DNA from: G963677085 sp963677085
GTDB taxonomy: Bacteria > Planctomycetota > Planctomycetia > Pirellulales > Thermoguttaceae
Reading direction: 5' to 3'
Length of the DNA: 64,000 nt
Assembly: GCA_963677085.2 (NCBI GenBank)
Contig: CAXXFH010000002.1
Coordinates: 186,001 to 250,000, forward strand
The notes under the pieces are model-generated. The model searched no databases. It had not been told where the DNA came from and saw only the letters and a program-made list of their open reading frames with translations. Shown here piece after piece: positions 46,034-55,515 of the stretch. The position numbers were made by a program, and so were the translations under genes. Positions within the stretch are counted from its first letter, which is position 1; the number at the start of each line of letters is the position of its first letter.

Positions 46034-46486
46034 ATGGCCAGACCGGATAAGTGCTATACCATTTTGATGGCCGACGACGATCTCGACGACTACCTGTTGG
46101 TCCGAGATGCGCTGAGCGAGGTGGGTCGGCGTTTGGATCTGCGCGTGGTACGCGATGGAGAGCAACTTTGTGATTATCTTTTCCGTCGCGGAGAGTATGC
46201 CAACGGGCAAATGTCGCCCCGCCCCGACTTGATCCTACTCGACATGCGAATGCCCAAAAAAGACGGTCGCGATGTGCTGAGGGAAGTGAAGGGCGATCCC
46301 AAGTTGCGGCGAATCCCGATTGTCGCTTTGACAACCTCAACAGCGGTGGACGATATTAGTTTTTCGTACGACATGGGAGTGAATTCCTACGTAACCAAAC
46401 CGACCACCTACCGTGAGCTCGTTCGGATGGTCGGACTACTCGTCACCTACTGGTTCGACATTGCCGAGTTGCCTCCGAAGGACTGA
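46034..46486 (+). CDS. Single-domain response regulator (Rcp1-like)
   Basis: 150 residues forming one CheY-like receiver. The acidic pocket is ADDDLDD, the phospho-acceptor is D70 (LILLDMRMPKKDG), the Thr/Ser switch is in VALTTST and the lysine in YVTKP. No output domain follows, so it relays phosphate or binds a partner, as for Rcp1-type regulators paired with PAS/phytochrome kinases. It lies 6 bp after the kinase stop, implying one operon. Confidence 0.93.
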   Translation: MARPDKCYTILMADDDLDDYLLVRDALSEVGRRLDLRVVRDGEQLCDYLFRRGEYANGQMSPRPDLILLDMRMPKKDGRDVLREVKGDPKLRRIPIVALTTSTAVDDISFSYDMGVNSYVTKPTTYRELVRMVGLLVTYWFDIAELPPKD

Positions 46487-46643
46487 GGCGACCGCTGTGC
46501 CACTGTTACAGATCATTGTGAAGTTTTTTCGAACGATTAGCGACCATCGGAAGCGGGTTTTCACCTGGGTGCAGTAGCACCGTGTGGTTGGCGGCCCTGC
46601 CGTCCTGTGGTGAATCTCCTGATCTCCAACTGACGGAAGAGAC
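46487..46643 (+). repeat. Family-A repeat, second full copy
   Basis: The 157-bp gap holds a roughly 100-bp element (about 46511-46612) matching the copy at 40723-40815 over most of its length, in the same orientation relative to the downstream gene. It ends about 32 bp before ATG 46644, within the likely 5' leader of the phosphatase gene. Confidence 0.75.
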
Positions 46644-47792
46644 ATGGCCAACCTGCCCGTGCGAATCCTCCTGATTGAAGACGATCCCGACGATGTATGG
46701 ATCATGCGCAATCTATTGGGAGACCGCTGGGACGGGCCGTTCGAGTTGCACCATGTGGAAACCCTGGCCGACGCGATGGACCGTTGCGCCTCTAGCATGT
46801 TCGACGTGCTCTTGCTAGACCTTGCCCTGCCCGATAGCAAAGGACTGGAGACGTTTCTGGCAATTTATGCCTACGCCGAGGGAATGCCCATCGTGGTGCT
46901 TTCCGGCTACGACGACGAATCGACGGCCATGAAGGCTGTGCAGGCCGGGGCGCAAGACTACCTGGTTAAGGGGCAGGTCGACGACAGCACGCTGGTCCGC
47001 AGCATACGCTATGCCATCGAACGAAATCGGCGGCACGATGCCGAAGAGGCGCTGCGCGCAACGTCGGAAGAATTCCGTGCAGCCCAAGAGATTCAGCAGC
47101 GGCTTTATCCCGTCGGAGCGCCGAAGCTCGATGGTTTTGAAATCGCCGGTGCCCTGTTTCCCGCCAAGGCGACGGCTGGTGATTACTTCGATTACATTCC
47201 GATGCTCGACGACTGTCTGGGCGTGGTCGTGGGCGATGTGAGCAGCCACGGGATGGGACCGGCCTTGCTGATGTCGGAAACGCGAGCCTGTCTGCGGACG
47301 CTCACGCAGGCCTACTACGACGTGGGCGATATTCTTACCCGGGCCAACCGTGTATTGGCGGCCGACACGGATGACTTCCATTTCGTCACGCTGGCCATGG
47401 TGCGGCTCGATCCTCGCACGAAGGGGATGGTTTATGCCAGCGCCGGACAGCGAGGTTACCTCGTGCACCACGGCGATGACTTGATGGTGCTCGACAGTAC
47501 GAGTCTGCCGTTGGGCGTACAGGAGCATACGGTGGTGCCCACCGCGCCGCCGGTCATTCTCCAGCCGGGCGAACTCGTGGTGTTTTTTACCGACGGAGTG
47601 TTCGAGGCCGAATCGCCCGGACGGAAGCGATACGGTGCCGAACGGGCGCTTGACGTCATTCGTACGCTTCGCGAACAGCCTGCGGAGGAAATCGTCGCGG
47701 CCCTTTATGACGATATCAAGGGCTTCTGTTCGTTTCGTCCTCAAGCCGACGATATCACGATTGTCGTCGTCAAGGTGTTGGATACGCCGTGA
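46644..47792 (+). CDS. Response regulator fused to SpoIIE/RsbU-type PP2C phosphatase
   Basis: 382 residues. A receiver domain (acidic pocket EDDPDD, phospho-acceptor D59 in LLLDLALPDSKG, lysine in YLVKG) is followed by a short coiled-coil (about 130-160) and a SpoIIE/RsbU-type PP2C phosphatase domain (PAKATAGDYFD, VVGDVSSHGMGPAL, VVFFTDGVFEA, DDITIVVVKVL). In general stress and partner-switching systems such enzymes dephosphorylate anti-sigma-factor antagonists. With the RsbR-like kinase upstream this suggests a stress-response switch, although no anti-sigma or STAS gene is in this window. Separated from the first response regulator by 157 bp. Confidence 0.92.
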   Translation: MANLPVRILLIEDDPDDVWIMRNLLGDRWDGPFELHHVETLADAMDRCASSMFDVLLLDLALPDSKGLETFLAIYAYAEGMPIVVLSGYDDESTAMKAVQAGAQDYLVKGQVDDSTLVRSIRYAIERNRRHDAEEALRATSEEFRAAQEIQQRLYPVGAPKLDGFEIAGALFPAKATAGDYFDYIPMLDDCLGVVVGDVSSHGMGPALLMSETRACLRTLTQAYYDVGDILTRANRVLAADTDDFHFVTLAMVRLDPRTKGMVYASAGQRGYLVHHGDDLMVLDSTSLPLGVQEHTVVPTAPPVILQPGELVVFFTDGVFEAESPGRKRYGAERALDVIRTLREQPAEEIVAALYDDIKGFCSFRPQADDITIVVVKVLDTP

Positions 47793-47916
47793 ACGGTTTA
47801 ATTGACTTTCAGAAAAGTAATGGTGCGTGCCTGAGCGGTTCGCTCGAAAAACCGGGCTCGCGCTGGTCGCTCTCGTAGCACGACTTATCTGATCTGCAAT
47901 AGGAGAAGGGAGTATC
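47793..47916. repeat. Intergenic region with reverse family-A fragment before mutM
   Basis: The word aaaaccgggctcgcgctggtcgc (about 47847-47870) again matches the reverse strand of family A. A ribosome-binding site (GGAGAAGGG) lies 5-8 bases before the GTG start of mutM. Confidence 0.5.
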
Positions 47917-48759
47917 GTGCCCGAGCTGCCCGAAGTGGAGACGATGCGGCGTGGCGTCGCGCCCGTGGTGGGTAGCCGCATTCTGGCCGTGCGGCGACCG
48001 CGATCTCGTTTGCGTCCGATTCGTATGGAACCGTCGTGGAGCCGCTTGCGGCGGCGGTTGTTGCAGCGCGAGATCATCGCCGTCGATCGCTGTGGCAAAC
48101 GCGTGGTGATCGTGCTCGACAGCGACGACCGGTTAGTTATCGAGCCACGGATGAGCGGATTGGTTTTGCTGGCCGATCCGCCCGACATCGAGCACGTTCG
48201 GCTGATACTCGAACTCGACCACCCAAAGCATTGCGAACTGCTCTTTTGGAATCAACGGGGATTGGGCGTTGTGCGGTTGCTTGCGCCGGGCGAGTATGCC
48301 GCCGAGTTCGGGGCCACCAGAATCGGTCCCGATGCGTTGGCCGTTTCCGCCGACGAGCTGCGCGAGCGCTTGGGCGCAAGCCGCCGGGCGATCAAGGTGA
48401 CTCTGCTCGATCAACGGGCCGTGGCAGGGATTGGCAATCTCTATGCCGCCGAAATCCTGCATCGTGCTCGGGTGCATCCAGAAACGATGTGCCGGCAGTT
48501 ACGTCCCGCTGAGTGGAAGAAGATTCATGCGGCCACGTCGGAAGTGTTGACCGAGGCCATTGTCCACCAGGGTTCGACGCTTCGCGACGGTACCTACCGG
48601 ATTGCGCGAAACGAGCCCGGGGCGTACCAGTTCTGCCATCGCGTATACCAGCGTGAAGGGGAGCGTTGTGTGCAGTGTCGTCGGGCGACAATTGTCCGCA
48701 TCGTGCAGGCACAGCGTTCGACGTTCTTCTGTCCCGGCTGCCAGAAACGCCGGCCGTAA
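47917..48759 (+). CDS. mutM: Formamidopyrimidine-DNA glycosylase
   Basis: 280 residues, GTG start at 47917 preceded by GGAGAAGGG. N-terminal PELPEVETMRRG supplies the catalytic Pro2 and Glu3. The central part has the H2TH helix region (DQRAVAGIGNLYAAEILHRARVHP) and the C-terminus the four-cysteine zinc finger (CVQCRR and FFCPGCQKR). It removes oxidised purines such as 8-oxoguanine and cleaves the abasic strand. Family length is normal. It comes after the stress-signalling genes with its own ribosome-binding site; co-regulation is possible but not shown. Confidence 0.95.
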   Translation: MPELPEVETMRRGVAPVVGSRILAVRRPRSRLRPIRMEPSWSRLRRRLLQREIIAVDRCGKRVVIVLDSDDRLVIEPRMSGLVLLADPPDIEHVRLILELDHPKHCELLFWNQRGLGVVRLLAPGEYAAEFGATRIGPDALAVSADELRERLGASRRAIKVTLLDQRAVAGIGNLYAAEILHRARVHPETMCRQLRPAEWKKIHAATSEVLTEAIVHQGSTLRDGTYRIARNEPGAYQFCHRVYQREGERCVQCRRATIVRIVQAQRSTFFCPGCQKRRP

Positions 48760-48861
48760 AAGCCGTGATTATCGGTCGTGCTCGATGCCGCTGGACAACC
48801 CACATTCGATGGCGATAATGGGTGCTACCTGGGGGCGCCAAAACCAATCGATTGATCCCTC

Positions 48862-48989
48862 GTTCCCATGTTTTGCGTGGGAACGAACGTTCCGACGCTT
48901 CGCGTCGTGACGGGCCAAAGAGGATGATATCGTCTTGCGTTGAGTGGCTGCCCCTCGCCCCCGGCCCCTCTCCCTCAGGGAGAGGGGAG
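48862..48989. repeat. Family-C and family-D hairpins between mutM and galM
   Basis: Hairpin 48862-48884 (GTTCCCA...GGGAAC) and hairpin 48893-48907 (CGACGC-TTC-GCGTCG) repeat the order seen at 34318-34363. The element 48951-48989 contains a 10-bp stem hairpin CCCCTCTCCC/GGGAGAGGGG (48965-48987) identical in stem to 58027-58050. Such GC hairpins could also terminate mutM transcription, but no T-tract follows. Confidence 0.85.
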
Positions 48990-49025
48990 CGGTTCGCAGA
49001 AACCCAGTCCTAACGGCTATACACC

Positions 49026-50063
49026 ATGAATCCGATCAAAGAACACTTCGGCACATTGCCTTCGGGCGAAGAGATTTACCGTTACACGATGGCCAATGCC
49101 CAGGGGTTGAAGGTCCAGGTGATGACCTACGGGGCCACGCTCACGGCGGTCGAAACGCCTGACCGGCAGGGACAGTTGACCAACATCACTTTGAACCTCG
49201 ACACCTTGGCCGACTACGCGGCCGGGCATCCGTGTCTGGGGTGCGTCTGCGGACGCTACGCCAATCGCATCGCCCAAGGGCGGTTCACGCTCGATGGTAA
49301 CGAGTACTCGCTGTCGGTGAACATTCCGCCGAACCATCTGCATGGTGGCCACAAAGGTTTTCATAAGCATGTCTGGCAGGATGAACCGGTCATTGGCGAA
49401 GGTTTTTCGGGCGTTAAACTCACACTCATCAGTCCCGACGGCGACGAAGGCTATCCCGGGCGACTCACGGCCACCGTTGCTTACACGTTGACCGATACAA
49501 ACGAATTGAAGATGGCCTACACGGCCGAGACCGACAAGCCGACGGTCGTAAACCTAACGAACCACGCCTACTGGAACTTGGCCGGAAGGACCTCGGGCCT
49601 GATGTATGATCAGGTGTTGATGATTCAGGCCGACGAATATCTACCCACCAGCGACCAACTCATGCCGCTGGGGCCGGCAGCGCCGGTCGCGGGTACGCCG
49701 ATGGACTTCAATACGCCGCAGCCCATCGGCTCGCGAATGGCCGAACTGCCCGGCGGTTACGACCACAACTATATCCTCCGCAAAGCCCAGCCGGGCGAAC
49801 TGTCGTTGGCCGCGCGGGCGTACGATCCGGGCAGTGGACGCACGATGGAGGTTTTCACGACCCAACCCGGCGTGCAGCTTTACTCGGCCAACTTCCTCAA
49901 CGGCCTCAAGGCTGGTGGGATAGAGTATCGGAATCATTTCGGCTTCTGCCTGGAAACCCAGCATTACCCCGATTCGCCGAATCATCCCGAGTATCCGTCG
50001 ACCGTGCTTCGGCCGGGCGAAACGTACGAGGAGTTGACGGTCCACCGCTTCGGCATTGAGTAG
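49026..50063 (+). CDS. galM: Aldose 1-epimerase (galactose mutarotase)
   Basis: 345 residues. It interconverts alpha and beta anomers of sugars. Family features: VMTYGATLTAVETPDR, CVCGRYANRIAQGRF, NHLHGG (catalytic histidine region), TNHAYWNLAG (second histidine) and the catalytic glutamate in CLETQHYPDSPNHP. Full length and no signal, so cytosolic. It ends 5 bp from the convergent lactate-permease gene. Supports hexose use, in keeping with the glycosidase and isomerase genes nearby. Confidence 0.93.
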   Translation: MNPIKEHFGTLPSGEEIYRYTMANAQGLKVQVMTYGATLTAVETPDRQGQLTNITLNLDTLADYAAGHPCLGCVCGRYANRIAQGRFTLDGNEYSLSVNIPPNHLHGGHKGFHKHVWQDEPVIGEGFSGVKLTLISPDGDEGYPGRLTATVAYTLTDTNELKMAYTAETDKPTVVNLTNHAYWNLAGRTSGLMYDQVLMIQADEYLPTSDQLMPLGPAAPVAGTPMDFNTPQPIGSRMAELPGGYDHNYILRKAQPGELSLAARAYDPGSGRTMEVFTTQPGVQLYSANFLNGLKAGGIEYRNHFGFCLETQHYPDSPNHPEYPSTVLRPGETYEELTVHRFGIE

Positions 50064-50068
50064 ACCAA

Positions 50069-51751
50069 CTACATCACCAACAGGATCAAACACCCAAGAA
50101 TCCCGGCCGCAATCAGGTAATAGGTTGTGGGGATAAGCGTTCGGCGGATGATGGCGCCTTCTTGGCCGAAGACACCGACTGTGGCGGATGCGGTGACGAC
50201 GTTGTGAACGCAGATCATATTGCCGGCGGCCCCGCCGACCGCCTGCAATGCAACGATCCAAAGCGGCGACAACCCGGTGCGCACGCCGACGTCGAATTGG
50301 AAAAGTGAAAGCGTCATGTTGCTGATCGTGTTGCTGCCGGCCACAAAAGCGCCCATGGCGCCGATCACCGCCGAGATGGCCGGCCAGGCCGTGCCGACGA
50401 GGTGTTCGGCTGCCGCGGCCAATTCGGCCGGCATACTTTTCAGGCCTGAGGCATTTTGGTCGGATAGGATGAAGATCCACACCATGGGCACCGCGAACAA
50501 CACGGCCACCGATGCCCCACGCACGGCCCGAGCCGCGTCGGACAAGGCTGCCGCGCATTGTCCGACGTTCATTCGCAACAGCGGTATCGAAAGCAGGCAG
50601 ACCAACAGGAACACGGTGCCGGGCAGCTTGAGAGGGGCCGTGGTCAGCGTGATGTTCGTGCCGAATAGGTCTATCCAGCTTAGCTGTGCCTGTTTTACAA
50701 AACTCCAGATGGCCGGCTGAAGACGCATTACTACCAGCAGGATGCCCACTAGCACGTAGGGCGACCACGCGGCCCAGAGCCGAATGTGGTTCGAGGAGTT
50801 GCTTTCTTTTTGAGGTGGGAACTGGCTTAGCCACTCGGTTAGCCAATCGTCGCGCGGCGGAAACTCCCACGCTTGCTTCGGTTGGAAAATTCCCAGCTTG
50901 GCGGCGCCCACCGTGAGTGTCAGCGCGATCAATCCTCCGATCAGCGAGGGGAATTCCGGTCCCAAAAACACGCCCAAGAGCACGTAGGGTACGGTGAACG
51001 CCACGCCGGCAAATAGGGCGAAATGCCACACGGCGAGTCCTTCTCGCCACGAGCGATTGACGCCGAAGAATCGCGTCAGCAGGCACACGACGAACAGCGG
51101 GATCAACGTGCCGATGATACCGTGCAGAATGGCCACCCGTGCGCCGATGCCTAACAGCAATTGATCGTAATTGGCCGCGGCGGTGGTGGCGGTATAGACA
51201 TCGCTGTGGGCGGCCATGTAGTCGAGAACGAGCGGCTGGTTTGCCAAGCCCGTATTAACCCCGATGAGAATAGGAGTGCCCACGGCGCCAAACGAGACGG
51301 GCGTGCTTTGGATCGTCAGGGCAACGACGACCGCGGCCAGTGGAGGAAATCCCAGTATTACCAACAAGGGGCCGGCCACGGCAGCCGGAGTACCGAAACC
51401 GGACGCGCCCTCGATGAACGATCCGAATGTCCAAGCTACGATGATCGCTTGAATCCGACGGTCGGCCGAGATGCCGTGAAAACCGTCGCGGATTGCGTTG
51501 ACTGCGCCGGAGTGCTTTAGCACGAATAATAGCAACAGCGCACCAAAGACAATATAGAGCAATTCACCGGCAATCAGAAGGCCTTTGGCCGAAGCGGCTG
51601 CCATGCGAACCGTCGATACTTGCCAGTAGAAATAAGCCAATAGGGCTGTCAATACGTAGGCCAGCGGCATCGTCCGTTTGGCCGGCCACTTTCGAAATAC
51701 CAACAACAGGAACACTACGAGAAGCGGCGTGACAGCGATCAAGGCAGGCAT
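50069..51751 (-). CDS. L-lactate permease family transporter
   Basis: 560 residues with about fourteen hydrophobic helices. The stretch AIIVAWTFGSFIEGASGFGTPAAVAGPLLV is the diagnostic LctP-family loop, and FGAVGTPILIGVN and QAVGGAAGNMICVHNVVTASATVG are also conserved. The family imports lactate or glycolate with protons. No lactate dehydrogenase genes are near, so the substrate is a family inference. Convergent with galM. Confidence 0.88.
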   Translation of the reverse strand: MPALIAVTPLLVVFLLLVFRKWPAKRTMPLAYVLTALLAYFYWQVSTVRMAAASAKGLLIAGELLYIVFGALLLLFVLKHSGAVNAIRDGFHGISADRRIQAIIVAWTFGSFIEGASGFGTPAAVAGPLLVILGFPPLAAVVVALTIQSTPVSFGAVGTPILIGVNTGLANQPLVLDYMAAHSDVYTATTAAANYDQLLLGIGARVAILHGIIGTLIPLFVVCLLTRFFGVNRSWREGLAVWHFALFAGVAFTVPYVLLGVFLGPEFPSLIGGLIALTLTVGAAKLGIFQPKQAWEFPPRDDWLTEWLSQFPPQKESNSSNHIRLWAAWSPYVLVGILLVVMRLQPAIWSFVKQAQLSWIDLFGTNITLTTAPLKLPGTVFLLVCLLSIPLLRMNVGQCAAALSDAARAVRGASVAVLFAVPMVWIFILSDQNASGLKSMPAELAAAAEHLVGTAWPAISAVIGAMGAFVAGSNTISNMTLSLFQFDVGVRTGLSPLWIVALQAVGGAAGNMICVHNVVTASATVGVFGQEGAIIRRTLIPTTYYLIAAGILGCLILLVM

Positions 51752-52088
51752 TCATTGGACCTCATGTTGGTCGCGGCGAGGGGGAACTGTCTCCATTGAC
51801 AAGTTCAATTCGGACAGGATGAACGGGAGTGGTGGGACGCTCTCTCGATATCCTCGTCATTCTGTGAAATATTTTTCTGCATGGGAATGTTGAGAAAGGA
51901 GGCCAAACGCGATCAGCGTCAACGTGCGCAGCTTCACCGCCCACGACACCCCACCTGATTACCTCCCACGAACCCGAATTTTGGAACAAAGAACCATTGG
52001 ATGTTAAGAAATGAGGGCGAAGTTGCATTAATAGTATCCGGTATGCGCCGATCGTGCCAGAAGTATGGTCTTCTTTGGAGGGGGTATC
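51752..52088. other. Divergent intergenic region before the GH116 gene
   Basis: 337 bp between the permease (minus) and the LamG-GH116 gene (plus). A strong ribosome-binding site (GGAGGGGG, about 52077-52084) precedes ATG 52089. No clear promoter boxes, repeat or RNA structure seen. Confidence 0.5.
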
Positions 52089-55000
52089 ATGGAAATCCGA
52101 CGTCTGCTTATCGTTGCGGCATTCACTCTTGCGTGGTCGCTAGGAGCGATGGAGTTACTCGGGGTAAGGGCAGCGCCGTTAGCGGCAGCGGAAACGCCGG
52201 CAGTCGAGTATCGGCAGATGATCGAGGCTTGCCCGGAACTGATGACCTATTGGCCGTTGACCGCCGATTTGTCTGCGGCCAAGGGTGAGGTGGCCGGCAC
52301 GGCCGTTGGTGGTGAACCACAATTTTCCGACGGGATCGGCGAAGCGAGAGCATTGACACTGGCCGACGGACGTTACGTGAACATGGGAGCGACACCCGAG
52401 TTGGATCTTGACGAAACGACGGTCGAGTTGTGGTTTCGGCCCGATTATGCGGCCGGCCGCGCTAATCCGTGTTTGATTGCCAAACGTGCCGACGACGACC
52501 ATCGCAATACGCGATTCAGTATTCACCTCTGGTCCGACTACTCGTGCGTGGCGATCTGGGACGGCCACCAGGTGCGCAAATACACGCCGCCAACGGGTAA
52601 GCTTCAGCGGGGGCAGTGGTATCACCTGGCCGTAACGCACGACGCCCGACGGACCAACCTGTATCTCGACGGTGTCGGTTGTCTGCCGGAGAATTTGCCC
52701 GAGAGAATCGCGTTGGAGAAAACCAAGCTTCCTTTGTTGATTGGAGTGGCCGACACCAAGGGCAAGGAGCCCTTCACGGGCCAAATCGCGCACCTGGCGT
52801 TCTATCGCAAGGCATTAGCCGAAGTCGACCTGGCGAGCCACGTCGATACCATGGGATTCAAATCGCAACGGTTGGCCGCCCAGACCGAACTGGATGCGTT
52901 GCGTGCGAAGCTGCAGCGCGAGCGCGAACAGCGAGAAGCCAAACGCCGCGAACAACTGGCTGCGATGGCAGCCGATCCGGCGCTGACTGCCCGGGGCGAA
53001 CCGTTTGTTTATCGTGGAGCCCATCTCTCGGCGATTGAGCTTCCGTTGGGTGGGATCGGTACGGGCGTGGTTCAGATCAACGGAAAGTGTCAGCGGAAGA
53101 TCTGGCAAATTTTCAACAATCACTTGGGTGTATTCGTGCCCGACAGCTTTTTTGCCGTCCGTACGGTATCGGGTGACCAGCCGCCGGTGCTTCGGGCACT
53201 TCAGACCGAGGCCGTTGGACCGTTCGCCGCCATGCGCGAACTCAGCTTCCGCGGTGCGTATCCGTTTGGTTGGTACGACTTCGAAGACGATGCGCTACCC
53301 GTCAAGGTTACCTTGGAGGCCTTCAACCCTTTGGTGCCGCTCGACGCGAAGAATTCGTCGATCCCTTGCGCGATCTTCAACATCAGCGTGCAGAACCCCG
53401 GCAAGACGTCCGTCGAGGTGAGTCTCCTTGCCACACAGCAGAACGCCGTTGGTTATCGAGCGAAAACGCCGATCGCGGGCCGGTCACACGTGGACTTTGG
53501 CGGTAACCGGAATACCATTCGCCAAGAACCCGGCTGCACGATGTTGCATATGACATCGGATCGCACAAGCAGTGATGTGGCATCGGGCGACATGGTGTTG
53601 GCTGCCATGGTTCCTGGGACAACCGCACCACAGCCTTCGGGCTCGGCGTCGTGGGACAACGTTGACCAACTGGCCGAGCAATCCATGGCCAAGAGCCGAT
53701 TGAGCCAGCCGGCGTCGGCCGGGCCTTCCCCTCAAGGCGAAACGCTCAATGGGGCACTTTGCATTCCGTTTACGTTGAAGCCTGGGGAGAAACGCCAGGT
53801 AACATTCGTGTTGGCCTGGTGTTTTCCCAACGGGGGCCACGGTTCGGGCGAATGGGTTGGACGCGGCAATATGTACGCCAACTGGTGGCCCGATGCGCGA
53901 GGCGTTGCTCGTTATGTGTGTGACAACTACGACGACCTGCACCGCAAGAGCCGGCTCTACTACGAGTCGCTTTACGCCTCGAACCTGCCCTATTGGTTGC
54001 TCGATCGGCTTAGTTCGCAGGTGGCCGTGTTGCGGAGCCAGACGTGTTTCTGGGCCAAGGACGGTTACTTCGGCGGTTGGGAAGGGTGTTGTCGGAGCAG
54101 CGGGTGTTGTCATGGCAACTGCAACCATGTGTGGCACTACGCCCAGGCCCATGCGCGGCTGTTTCCCAGCATCGCACGACAAATGCGCGAGCAGGAGTTT
54201 CGTTTTCAGAGTCCCGACGGCTCAGTACCCTTTCGCCAGCCGAAGCATCAGGCGGCGTTCGATGGGCAATGTGGCACGGTGCTGAATTCGTATCGCGAGC
54301 ATTTGATGTCGAACGATCGGGCGTGGTTGGATGAGAACTGGCCGAAGATACGTTTGGCTATGGACTATATCACCCAGCGCTGGGATCCTGACGGCGACGG
54401 TGTGCTGCACGGCGCCCAGTGGAACACGCTCGACGGTGCGTTAGGCGGCAGTTCGTCATGGTTGGGTAGTCTTTACCTGGCTGCCCTGGCGGCAGCAGAA
54501 GAGATGGCTTTGTTGGAAAACGATCTGAGCCTTGCGCAGCGTTACTCAGCGATACGTCGTTCGGGCATGGCCCGGCAGGACGCCACGCTATTCAATGGGG
54601 AATATTACATCCAGATTCCCGAGCAGACGCCACACGAGGACTACGGTGCCGGTTGCCACATCGATCAGGTGCTGGGCCAATGGTGGGCGCATCAGTTGGA
54701 CCTGGGATGGATCTATCCGCCCGAGCACGTCGAAAGCGCGCTGTCGGCGCTGCTGAAGTACAACTTCCATGCAAACTACGAGGGCATCCACCAATCGCCG
54801 CGCAAGTTCGTAGCCGATTTCGACCCCGGGCTGCAAATGATTACCTGGCCGAAGGACCAACGTCCGCCGAAAGTCATCCGGTACGGCGACGAGGTGATGA
54901 CAGGTTTCGAGTATTCGGCCGCCGCAGCCATGGTGCAAAGCGGGATGCTGCGGGAAGGTTTGCTTGTCGTGAAAGCGATCGCCACCCGATACGACGGTCG

Positions 55001-55481
55001 ATTGCGTACGCACTTGACGGCCAGCGACTACGCCTCGTGGGGTTATAGCGGCAATCCATTTGGCGACGACGAATGTGGCAAGTTCTACGCCCGGGCGATG
55101 AGCGTTTGGTCGATGCTGCTGGCCTGCCAGGGTTTTGTCTACGACGGTCCGGCCAAGCTGATCGGTTTCGATCCGGTTTGGCAGCCCGAGGATCATCAAT
55201 CGTTTTTCACCTCGGCGGAAGGCTGGGGACGATTCAGCCAACGTCGCGAGGGCAAGGGGCAGACGGAGAAGATGGTCTTGGACTTCGGGCGATTGCCAGT
55301 CGGAACGCTTCGGTTCGCTGTTGTGCCGGGCAGCAAGGTTACGGCCATCGCGGTGCGTCGTGGTGAAAGCGTCTTGGATGCCAAGTATTCACTTGCCGGC
55401 CACCAGGTCCAAATAACCCTGCCCGAGGGCGTGTGCCTTGACGCAGGAGACGCGTTGGACATTACTTTGTCGATCGAGTGA
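52089..55481 (+). CDS. Secreted LamG-GH116 glycoside hydrolase (GBA2-type)
   Basis: 1130 residues from ATG 52089, chosen for the GGAGGGGG upstream. Signal peptide about 1-37. A LamG/concanavalin-type sandwich follows (about 60-245; ATPELDLDETTVELWFRP, QRGQWYHLAVTHDARRTNLYLDG), then a charged helix, then the GBA2-type N-terminal domain (LPLGGIGTGVVQINGKCQRKIW) and the GH116 catalytic toroid. Likely catalytic residues are Glu in GGWEGC and Asp in HIDQVLGQWW, by analogy with other GH116 enzymes. It should cleave beta-glucosides or similar glycoconjugates outside the cytoplasm. The ISAs1 element begins 35 bp after the stop codon. Confidence 0.88.
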   Translation: MEIRRLLIVAAFTLAWSLGAMELLGVRAAPLAAAETPAVEYRQMIEACPELMTYWPLTADLSAAKGEVAGTAVGGEPQFSDGIGEARALTLADGRYVNMGATPELDLDETTVELWFRPDYAAGRANPCLIAKRADDDHRNTRFSIHLWSDYSCVAIWDGHQVRKYTPPTGKLQRGQWYHLAVTHDARRTNLYLDGVGCLPENLPERIALEKTKLPLLIGVADTKGKEPFTGQIAHLAFYRKALAEVDLASHVDTMGFKSQRLAAQTELDALRAKLQREREQREAKRREQLAAMAADPALTARGEPFVYRGAHLSAIELPLGGIGTGVVQINGKCQRKIWQIFNNHLGVFVPDSFFAVRTVSGDQPPVLRALQTEAVGPFAAMRELSFRGAYPFGWYDFEDDALPVKVTLEAFNPLVPLDAKNSSIPCAIFNISVQNPGKTSVEVSLLATQQNAVGYRAKTPIAGRSHVDFGGNRNTIRQEPGCTMLHMTSDRTSSDVASGDMVLAAMVPGTTAPQPSGSASWDNVDQLAEQSMAKSRLSQPASAGPSPQGETLNGALCIPFTLKPGEKRQVTFVLAWCFPNGGHGSGEWVGRGNMYANWWPDARGVARYVCDNYDDLHRKSRLYYESLYASNLPYWLLDRLSSQVAVLRSQTCFWAKDGYFGGWEGCCRSSGCCHGNCNHVWHYAQAHARLFPSIARQMREQEFRFQSPDGSVPFRQPKHQAAFDGQCGTVLNSYREHLMSNDRAWLDENWPKIRLAMDYITQRWDPDGDGVLHGAQWNTLDGALGGSSSWLGSLYLAALAAAEEMALLENDLSLAQRYSAIRRSGMARQDATLFNGEYYIQIPEQTPHEDYGAGCHIDQVLGQWWAHQLDLGWIYPPEHVESALSALLKYNFHANYEGIHQSPRKFVADFDPGLQMITWPKDQRPPKVIRYGDEVMTGFEYSAAAAMVQSGMLREGLLVVKAIATRYDGRLRTHLTASDYASWGYSGNPFGDDECGKFYARAMSVWSMLLACQGFVYDGPAKLIGFDPVWQPEDHQSFFTSAEGWGRFSQRREGKGQTEKMVLDFGRLPVGTLRFAVVPGSKVTAIAVRRGESVLDAKYSLAGHQVQITLPEGVCLDAGDALDITLSIE

Positions 55482-55505
55482 ATTCCAGGGAGAGATGCGT
55501 CGATA

Positions 55506-55515
55506 CGGTCGTGGT
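55506..55515. repeat. 10-bp target-site duplication of the IS, left copy
   Basis: The sequence cggtcgtggt here is identical to 56796-56805 on the other side of the element. This pair defines the insertion point. Confidence 0.93.

Noticed and set aside
44921..46210. 429-codon open frame antisense to the histidine kinase
   Set aside because: No domain; the plus strand contains complete HisKA and HATPase motifs.
46815..48188. 457-codon open frame antisense to the response regulator-phosphatase and mutM
   Set aside because: Spans two well-supported plus-strand genes; Arg/His-rich shadow composition.
48951..48989. Rho-independent terminator after mutM
   Set aside because: The stem is strong, but no T-tract follows and the same element occurs at 58014-58052 as a dispersed repeat.
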